Positions 6,720 to 12,062 of a stretch of 12,062 nucleotides of DNA are shown here, piece by piece. Position 1 is the first letter of the stretch; every line of letters starts with the position of its first letter. Source of the DNA: Bacteroidales bacterium (GTDB taxonomy: Bacteria; Bacteroidota; Bacteroidia; Bacteroidales; WCHB1-69); the NCBI GenBank assembly GCA_031264975.1, contig JAISDH010000308.1:1-12062 (forward strand). Direction: 5' to 3'. The notes below the pieces were generated by a model. The model searched no databases. It worked only from the letters and a program-made list of their open reading frames with translations, and was not told the origin of the DNA. The translations under genes were made by a program, and so were the position numbers.

Positions 6720-6731
6720 AACGTTCAAAAT
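6714..6731. promoter_or_regulatory. 18-bp perfect palindrome, candidate operator of the T9SS operon
   Basis: ATTTTGAACGTTCAAAAT is perfectly self-complementary over 18 bases with no spacer. It overlaps the -7 box and the expected transcription start, where a dimeric repressor would block RNA polymerase. A degenerate half-site, TTCAAAAAT, lies 27 bases upstream at 6697-6705. The sequence is too AT-rich in its arms and has no T-run, so it is a poor terminator. Confidence 0.5.
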
Positions 6732-6810
6732 AAGAGGTTCGTTTATGTCAAAAATAAAGCGACTGTTTTTAAAGATAATAGAGAAATAAATCACATTATA
6801 TCAATACGTT

Positions 6811-7821
6811 ATGCTTAAAGGAAAGTTATATATTTTTATCGTTTTACTTACTGTTGCGACAGCCGGTTTTGCTCAACAAGACCCGCAATTCACGCAATAT
6901 ATGTATACCATTCTTCCCACTAACCCTGGTTATGCGGGAAACGCGGGTATTTGTGCATCCCTGCATTATCGTCAACAATGGGCAGGTTTTACTGATGTTG
7001 ATCCAAATACGGGTGAAGAATATAAAACATCTCCAAGAGATATTTTACTTACAGTGCATTCCCCGATAAAAGCCTTGCATGGAGGATTAGGATTAACTAT
7101 CTATAACGATGCATACGGACATCAGAATGATATTGCCGTTAAAATAGCCTATGCTTTTAGAATGAATATTGGCGGAGGAAATTTAGGAATTGGACTTTCT
7201 GCCGATTTTTTAAGTAGAGCACTCAGAGTGAAAGAATTTATTCCAGGGAGCAGCGGAGACCCTACAATTGTAAGCAATTTGGGAGATAATGATATGTATG
7301 TTGATTTTTCCTTGGGCGCTTATTATCAAATGCAAGATAAATGGTATGCAGGACTTAGCGCTACTCAATTGGTATCTTCCATTGGAGGAGATAAGGTTAA
7401 TCAAAGAGGAGCAAGACATTTTTATGCCTTAGGAGGATATTCTTTTAGTGTTCCTTCTAATCCCAATTGGACATTGAAACCAAGCGCTCTATTAAAAACA
7501 GACTTAACAATGGTTCAGCTTGACCTCACATTATTAGCTGATTATAATAATTTAATATGGTTTGGAGCAAGCTATCGTATGATAGACGCTGTTGCTTTAA
7601 TTGTAGGTGCAAAACCATTTATAAATTCATCTACGGCAGTACGGGGGTTGGAAATTGTAGCGTCCTATGATATAAACACCTCTAAGATAATGAGTAATGG
7701 AAGAAGTTATGGCGGATATGAATTTTGTTTAAAATATTGCTTCAATATTGTAACAAAACCATCCGTTTATGGGTATAAGGGAACAAGGTTATTAGGAAAT
7801 AAACCGATTGAATACAGATAG
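6811..7821 (+). CDS. porP: Type IX secretion system outer-membrane protein PorP/SprF
   Basis: The 336-residue product has a Sec signal peptide with probable cleavage after GFA (about residue 21), then the PorP/SprF opening QDPQFTQYMYTILPTNPGYAG. The rest alternates short hydrophobic and Gly/aromatic stretches as in an outer-membrane beta barrel, for example GGLGLTIYNDAYG, DFSLGAYYQMQ and FGASYRMIDAVALIVGAKP, ending in GGYEFCLKYCFNI. PorP is an outer-membrane component of the T9SS, which exports proteins with C-terminal sorting signals. In gliding relatives SprF has the same fold. It is the first gene of the por cluster, 68 bp ahead of porK, and follows the promoter and palindrome described separately. 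A repeat spans its stop codon. The signal peptide, hallmark opening and gene order agree, so the call is firm. Confidence 0.93.
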   Translation: MLKGKLYIFIVLLTVATAGFAQQDPQFTQYMYTILPTNPGYAGNAGICASLHYRQQWAGFTDVDPNTGEEYKTSPRDILLTVHSPIKALHGGLGLTIYNDAYGHQNDIAVKIAYAFRMNIGGGNLGIGLSADFLSRALRVKEFIPGSSGDPTIVSNLGDNDMYVDFSLGAYYQMQDKWYAGLSATQLVSSIGGDKVNQRGARHFYALGGYSFSVPSNPNWTLKPSALLKTDLTMVQLDLTLLADYNNLIWFGASYRMIDAVALIVGAKPFINSSTAVRGLEIVASYDINTSKIMSNGRSYGGYEFCLKYCFNIVTKPSVYGYKGTRLLGNKPIEYR

Positions 7822-7851
7822 AGACAGATAGAGATTGAATATAGATAGAGA
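7807..7851 (+). repeat. Direct repeat spanning the porP stop codon
   Basis: attgaatacagatagaga (7807-7824) recurs as attgaatatagatagaga (7834-7851), 17 of 18 bases matching at an offset of 27. A third partial copy, cagatagaga, lies at 7825-7834. The first copy encodes the last codons and stop of porP. Slippage or a small tandem duplication is the simplest explanation. Confidence 0.75.
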
Positions 7852-7889
7852 TTTAGAATTAGAAATTGAATAAACAAAATTGTTGAAAT

Positions 7890-9341
7890 ATGAAGAAGTC
7901 ATTTTTTTTAACGTTGATTGCAATAGTATTAATAATTAATGCTTGTAATAATTCAGGGAATGGACAATTGGTAGGAGTAAAAGATCGTCCTACATTTGTT
8001 GATGAAATTCCATACGGTATGAAGTACATAGGGAATGGACATTTCTTAATGGGCGCCGGAACACAAGATGCGGCATATTCATTGACCTCCAGTCCGAAAA
8101 ATATTACACTAAAGGCGTTCTATATGGATGAAACAGAGATAACAAATAATGAATATCGTCAGTTTGTAAATTGGGTGCGAGATTCCATTGCCCATATATT
8201 GTTAGGGAATGCCGGTCTTGAAGACGAAGATGAGTATGCTCATTTTGTTACTTATGGAAAAGGGCATGAGGAAGAAGGAGAACCGGTAGAACCCAGACTT
8301 ATTAATTGGAAAACAAAAATTGATTGGAATTCTACAAATGCCGAATATCGTGCTGCGTTAGAACCTATTTATAGTTCTCCGTTGTCAGGAAATGAACGTT
8401 ATTACCACTATGCTCCGATTGAATTGAATGCAAAGATTTTGAATTTTGAATATTGGTGGGTAGACAAACGTAATTATAGAGACCCGGAAGATCCTGACGT
8501 AATGGGAGCCGCATTTAAAGATTTTGACAATATAGACCCTCAAACAGATGACCAAGGAATGTACCAAAATCGTCCTGTGGCTTATTCTCAAGGAAAAGGT
8601 CCTTTTATAAAAAGAGAAAGTATCAATATTTATCCGGATACATTATGTTGGATATTTGATTTTACTTATTCTTTTAATGAACCATTGGCAAACAGTTATT
8701 TTTGGCATCCACAATATGATAATTATCCTGTAGTGGGAGTAAATTGGAAACAGGCAAAAGCTTTTTGTGCATGGAGAACCCATATTCGTAATGTGTATTT
8801 AGGCAGTGTGAAAGGCTGGGCTTATGAAAATGAATTTCGTTTACCTAATGAATCCGAATGGGAATATGCAGCAAGAGGAGGTTTACATGCAAGTGATTAC
8901 CCTTGGGGAGGACCATATCCTCTAAATGACAATGGATGTTTTTTGGCGAACTTTAAACCACGGAGAGGAGACTATTTTGCAGATGGAGGCACAGAAACAA
9001 TTATAGTAGCACATTATCATCCTAATGATTTTGGACTATATGATATGGCAGGCAATGTTGCCGAATGGTGCGAAGACGCTTTTAATGAATCTGCCTATAA
9101 TTTTGCACATGATCTTAATATGCAATATACATATAATGCAAAAAAGAGTGATTCTGAAGTAATGAAACGAAAAGTGATACGAGGTGGTTCATGGAAAGAT
9201 ATAAGTTATTTTCTTCACAATGCTGCTCGTTCTTATGAATATCAAGATACGGGAAAAAGCTATATAGGTTTTAGATGTGTACAATCCTATTTAGGACGTG
9301 ATAGAGGAGACAACTTAAAAACAGCTTCTAATGTCTATTAG
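7890..9341 (+). CDS. porK: Type IX secretion system lipoprotein PorK/GldK
   Basis: The 483-residue protein starts with a lipoprotein signal; the lipobox INAC puts the lipidated Cys at 19. The body is a formylglycine-generating-enzyme (FGE/SUMF1-like) domain with the insertions typical of GldK/PorK. Motifs are FYMDETEITNNEYRQFV (77-93), PVVGVNW (280-286), FRLPNESEWEYAARGG (316-331), GLYDMAGNVAEWCED (382-396), RGGSWKD (431-437) and GFRC (460-463). The catalytic cysteine pair that true FGE enzymes carry between GGS and AARS is missing: this stretch reads WKDISYFLHN. PorK is therefore a structural pseudo-enzyme. With PorN it forms the large periplasmic ring attached to the outer membrane, which PorM contacts. 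The gene lies 68 bp after porP and 74 bp before porL. Confidence 0.95.
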   Translation: MKKSFFLTLIAIVLIINACNNSGNGQLVGVKDRPTFVDEIPYGMKYIGNGHFLMGAGTQDAAYSLTSSPKNITLKAFYMDETEITNNEYRQFVNWVRDSIAHILLGNAGLEDEDEYAHFVTYGKGHEEEGEPVEPRLINWKTKIDWNSTNAEYRAALEPIYSSPLSGNERYYHYAPIELNAKILNFEYWWVDKRNYRDPEDPDVMGAAFKDFDNIDPQTDDQGMYQNRPVAYSQGKGPFIKRESINIYPDTLCWIFDFTYSFNEPLANSYFWHPQYDNYPVVGVNWKQAKAFCAWRTHIRNVYLGSVKGWAYENEFRLPNESEWEYAARGGLHASDYPWGGPYPLNDNGCFLANFKPRRGDYFADGGTETIIVAHYHPNDFGLYDMAGNVAEWCEDAFNESAYNFAHDLNMQYTYNAKKSDSEVMKRKVIRGGSWKDISYFLHNAARSYEYQDTGKSYIGFRCVQSYLGRDRGDNLKTASNVY

Positions 9342-9353
9342 AATTAAATTAAA

Positions 9354-9405
9354 AAAGTAAATTTTAAAGTAAAAATAATCATCATTAAACAAAGTAAATT
9401 TTAAA
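9354..9405 (+). repeat. 15-bp direct repeat upstream of porL
   Basis: aaagtaaattttaaa occurs at 9354-9368 and again at 9391-9405 in the AT-rich spacer between porK and porL. The second copy ends 10 bases before the porL start. It may be an A-rich translation-enhancing leader or simple drift. Confidence 0.6.
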
Positions 9406-9415
9406 AAATCAAATT

Positions 9416-10294
9416 ATGGGACTAAATGAGTTAGTAAGAAGTAAAGGGTATAAGAATTTTATGGCAAAATTATATGGTCTTGGAGCCGCTGTCGTAATCA
9501 TGGGTGCATTGTTTAAGATATTACATTATCCGGGCGCTGATTACATGTTATTGATAGGGATGGGTACGGAATCTATTATATTTGCATTTTCTGCTTTTGA
9601 ACCTTTGCATGTTGAATATAATTGGGCATTGGTATATCCTCAATTGGCAATGGGACATGACGGAGATAAAAAACAAAAGAAGGTTGCTACGGGAACTGTC
9701 ACGCAGCAATTAGATCGTGCGCTGGAAGAAGCAAAAGTAGGTCCGGAATTATTAGAAAGCTTAGTCGTAGGAATGAGAAACCTTGGAGAAAATGCAAGAC
9801 AACTTTCCGGTGTTTCCGATGCTGTTGCAGCTACAGATAGTTTTGTTTCTAATTTATCAAAAGCAACTGAATCTGTACGCAATTTAAGTTCATCTTATGA
9901 AAAAACAGCCGAAATTGTAGGCGCAAATTCCGGAGCAACTTCCGAATATTTTGACAAAATAGAAAAAGCTACCGATGCAATTGATAAATTGACGACTGTC
10001 TACGAACAGACTGTACAAACAATGAATACTGACTCTGAATATATGGAAAACGTACAACGTTTATCCAAGAATTTATCTGCCATAAATGCAGTTTATGAAT
10101 TACAACTTCAATCAACGACGGAAGCATTGGATGCTTCTAAAGAATTGGACGCTCAAATGAGAGTTACAACTGAACATTTATCACAGTCTGCATCACAAGT
10201 TGTTGCGTATAAAGAGCAAATTGATATGTTATCCAAAAATGTCAGTAAACTGAACGATATTTATGGAAATATGTTAGCCGCTATGGGCAAATAG
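9416..10294 (+). CDS. porL: Type IX secretion system motor protein PorL/GldL
   Basis: The 292-residue protein has two N-terminal membrane helices (about 17-36 and 43-60) and a long cytoplasmic part predicted to be helical and coiled-coil. The helices carry YGLGAAVVIMGALFKILH (20-37) and GTESIIFAFSAFEP (50-63). By alignment from memory with Flavobacterium GldL, the polar residues tied to proton-driven rotation (Tyr13, Lys27, His30, Glu49) correspond here to Tyr20, Lys34, His37 and Glu52, all kept. PorL forms a pentameric ring around two PorM helices in the inner membrane and converts proton motive force into motion that powers secretion. The soluble half shows repeated helical segments with LSK/VYE-type heptads (about 120-285). 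It lies 74 bp after porK and 52 bp before porM. Confidence 0.95.
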   Translation: MGLNELVRSKGYKNFMAKLYGLGAAVVIMGALFKILHYPGADYMLLIGMGTESIIFAFSAFEPLHVEYNWALVYPQLAMGHDGDKKQKKVATGTVTQQLDRALEEAKVGPELLESLVVGMRNLGENARQLSGVSDAVAATDSFVSNLSKATESVRNLSSSYEKTAEIVGANSGATSEYFDKIEKATDAIDKLTTVYEQTVQTMNTDSEYMENVQRLSKNLSAINAVYELQLQSTTEALDASKELDAQMRVTTEHLSQSASQVVAYKEQIDMLSKNVSKLNDIYGNMLAAMGK

Positions 10295-10346
10295 TGTTGC
10301 TTTATGATTAATTAATTTAGTTGTATAATAAATATAAATATAAAGT

Positions 10347-11960
10347 ATGGGAGCAACAAATTGTCCGGAAACTCCGAGGCAGAGAATGATAAGTATGATG
10401 TATCTTGTTCTTACTGCTATGTTGGCATTGAATGTATCTAAAGATATTTTGGACGCATTCGTTGTGGTAAACGAAGCTATGGAACAAACAACAATGAACT
10501 TTAATTCCAAAGTGAATCAAAGTTATGCACTGTTTGATGCAGCAGAAACAACGGAACCGGAAAAAGTGAAGCCTTATAATGATAAAGCAAAACAAATTCG
10601 GACGATATCTAATGATTTTGTTAGCTATATTGAACAAATTAAATGGGAGCTGGACTCTCTTGTGGATAATATAACAACAGAGGAAGCGAAAACAAAAACC
10701 TTAGATGAGATGGAATCTAAAGATAACTATAGTAAACCATCTAAATATTTTATGGGGATAGTTGAAGGAAGCGGAAAAGCACATGAAATGCATAAAAAAA
10801 TATTGCAATATAAAGATGATATACAAAAAATAGTAGATGATGATGCTTACGAAATTCCTATGGGATTAAATACGGAAGGTCCTTTCAAAAATAATGACGG
10901 TCAAGAAGAAAGTTGGGAAAAACATAATTTTGACCGTACCGTTTCAGCTGCGTGTTACACGCTTTTGAATAAGTTGATTGGAGAAACCAGAAACATGGAA
11001 TTTGAAGTGGTAAATTATCTCTATAGCGCTATTGATGCAGGTAGCCACAAGTTTAATCAGGTAGGCGCCAAAGTAATTCCTAATAGTCGTATTGTGTTTT
11101 CCGGAGACAGTTATGAAGCAGATATCATTGTTGCAGCATACGATGACCGTCAAAATATAACTGCTTATTGGCAAATGGGTCGTGATACTGTTTCTGAAAA
11201 TGCGATAGATAATTTGAATGTTATTGAAGGAGTTAACGGAATAGCTCAACTTAGGATTCCTACAAGCGGCGTAGGCGAACAAAAATATGCCGGAATGATA
11301 AAGTTAGTAGGTCCGGACGGGAAAGATCAATATTATAATTTTCGGAGTTCGTATACCGTTACAAAACCGTCTGCGGCAGTAGCTGCTGAAAAAATGAATG
11401 TTTTCTATGCGGGGATTCCTAATCCCGTTTCTATCGCGGCTCCGGTTGCTCCTGAACAATTACGTATCTCATGGGGCGGAGCAACGGCAACTTCATTGGG
11501 AGGTGGACGATATGATGTAACAGTTCCGGCGGCATTGGCTGGAAAAGAAATTACAGTTTCCGTATCGGCAGATATGGGAAGCGGAAAATCGCAAAATATG
11601 GGTCAAACTTCTTTTCGTGTAAAATCTGTTCCGGAACCAACCGTTTTTTTGGGAGCCAATATTTTAGGAGGACGCCAACCCAAAGAAATTATTTTGGCAA
11701 ATCCTCTTGTTACGGCAAGAATGTCTCCGGATTTTAATTATGAATTACGATGGAGCATTTTGTCTTATAAAATGACCTTTGTCGTTAATGGAGTAGAAGA
11801 CCCTCCTGTAAATATTACAGGACCTCATTTTACGGATCAAGTAAAAGCTCGGATTAGATCTGCTGCCGTTGGTACCCTTATTGAAATTTCAGATGTAAGA
11901 ATACAAAGTATTGCCGGTACTCGAAATATACAAAAAACATTGACAATTCGAATTCGGTAA
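10347..11960 (+). CDS. porM: Type IX secretion system motor/periplasmic shaft protein PorM/GldM
   Basis: The 537-residue product has the PorM/GldM hallmark start: a short cytoplasmic tail with PRQRM (10-14), then a single membrane helix, MYLVLTAMLALNV (18-30), then DILDAFVVVNEAM. Arg11 corresponds to the conserved N-terminal Arg (Arg9 in Flavobacterium) that pairs with the GldL Glu in the motor. The long periplasmic part starts with a helical domain (about 35-230) and continues as beta-rich domains (about 240-537), for example KVIPNSRIVFSGDSYEADII and VPEPTVFLGANILGG. As a dimer it spans the periplasm and links the PorL motor to the PorK/PorN ring. Length is slightly above the roughly 515 residues I recall for characterised members. 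It lies 52 bp after porL and 27 bp before porN. Confidence 0.96.
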   Translation: MGATNCPETPRQRMISMMYLVLTAMLALNVSKDILDAFVVVNEAMEQTTMNFNSKVNQSYALFDAAETTEPEKVKPYNDKAKQIRTISNDFVSYIEQIKWELDSLVDNITTEEAKTKTLDEMESKDNYSKPSKYFMGIVEGSGKAHEMHKKILQYKDDIQKIVDDDAYEIPMGLNTEGPFKNNDGQEESWEKHNFDRTVSAACYTLLNKLIGETRNMEFEVVNYLYSAIDAGSHKFNQVGAKVIPNSRIVFSGDSYEADIIVAAYDDRQNITAYWQMGRDTVSENAIDNLNVIEGVNGIAQLRIPTSGVGEQKYAGMIKLVGPDGKDQYYNFRSSYTVTKPSAAVAAEKMNVFYAGIPNPVSIAAPVAPEQLRISWGGATATSLGGGRYDVTVPAALAGKEITVSVSADMGSGKSQNMGQTSFRVKSVPEPTVFLGANILGGRQPKEIILANPLVTARMSPDFNYELRWSILSYKMTFVVNGVEDPPVNITGPHFTDQVKARIRSAAVGTLIEISDVRIQSIAGTRNIQKTLTIRIR

Positions 11961-11987
11961 AATTATAAACTATAAATTATATTGGTC

Positions 11988-12062
11988 ATGAAGAAACTAT
12001 GTTTAACGTTAACTATTATTCTGTTCAGTACATATTCCTTTGGACAGGTGTTTGAAAGTACA
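11988..12062 (+). CDS. porN: Start of PorN/GldN (3' end outside window)
   Basis: Only 25 codons are visible: a Sec signal peptide MKKLCLTLTIILFSTYSFGQ with probable cleavage after FG or GQ, then VFEST. No family motif lies in this part, so the call rests on position: porN is regularly the gene after porM in this cluster, 27 bp downstream and on the same strand. PorN is the periplasmic partner of PorK in the outer-membrane-associated ring. Confidence 0.75.
   Translation, partial: MKKLCLTLTIILFSTYSFGQVFEST

Overview
The window most likely comes from a low-GC member of the Bacteroidota, probably Bacteroidales. Three things point there. It holds a type IX secretion (T9SS) core cluster in the order porP-porK-porL-porM-porN, a system confined to that phylum. 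Its intergenic regions carry TAnnTTTG boxes, the -7 element of Bacteroidota promoters. Its starts lack clear Shine-Dalgarno sites. Most of the window is AT-rich; the partial gene at the left edge is visibly richer in GC.

Layout. (1) 1-414: the 3' end of a gene whose product ends in a PD-(D/E)XK nuclease-like domain. (2) 415-978: no gene. This stretch holds short degenerate repeats, a roughly 320-bp mirror-symmetric element built of five main hairpins, and a strong terminator. (3) 979-3418, minus strand: cinA, then yigZ 11 bp downstream, then a cysteine-rich lipoprotein gene with its own promoter. (4) 3419-3764: a divergent intergenic region with promoter boxes facing both ways. (5) 3765-6567, plus strand: a compact operon of a DUF1599 protein made of two repeats, a DoxX/MauE-like membrane protein with a thioredoxin-like tail, and a stand-alone NAD synthetase. 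(6) 6568-6810: the promoter region of the secretion cluster, with an 18-bp perfect palindrome overlapping the -7 box. (7) 6811-12062: porP, porK, porL, porM and the first 25 codons of porN.

How the genes work together. PorL and PorM form the inner-membrane motor that uses the proton motive force. PorM reaches across the periplasm to the PorK/PorN ring under the outer membrane, and PorP is the outer-membrane partner. Together they drive secretion of proteins with T9SS C-terminal signals. CinA and NAD synthetase both touch pyridine nucleotide metabolism, but sit in divergent units. The DoxX-like protein with its DCGCFGD motif suggests thiol chemistry at the membrane.

No wholly new multi-gene system is evident. 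The items most worth a second look are the palindrome on the por promoter, the symmetric hairpin element, and the cysteine-rich lipoprotein.
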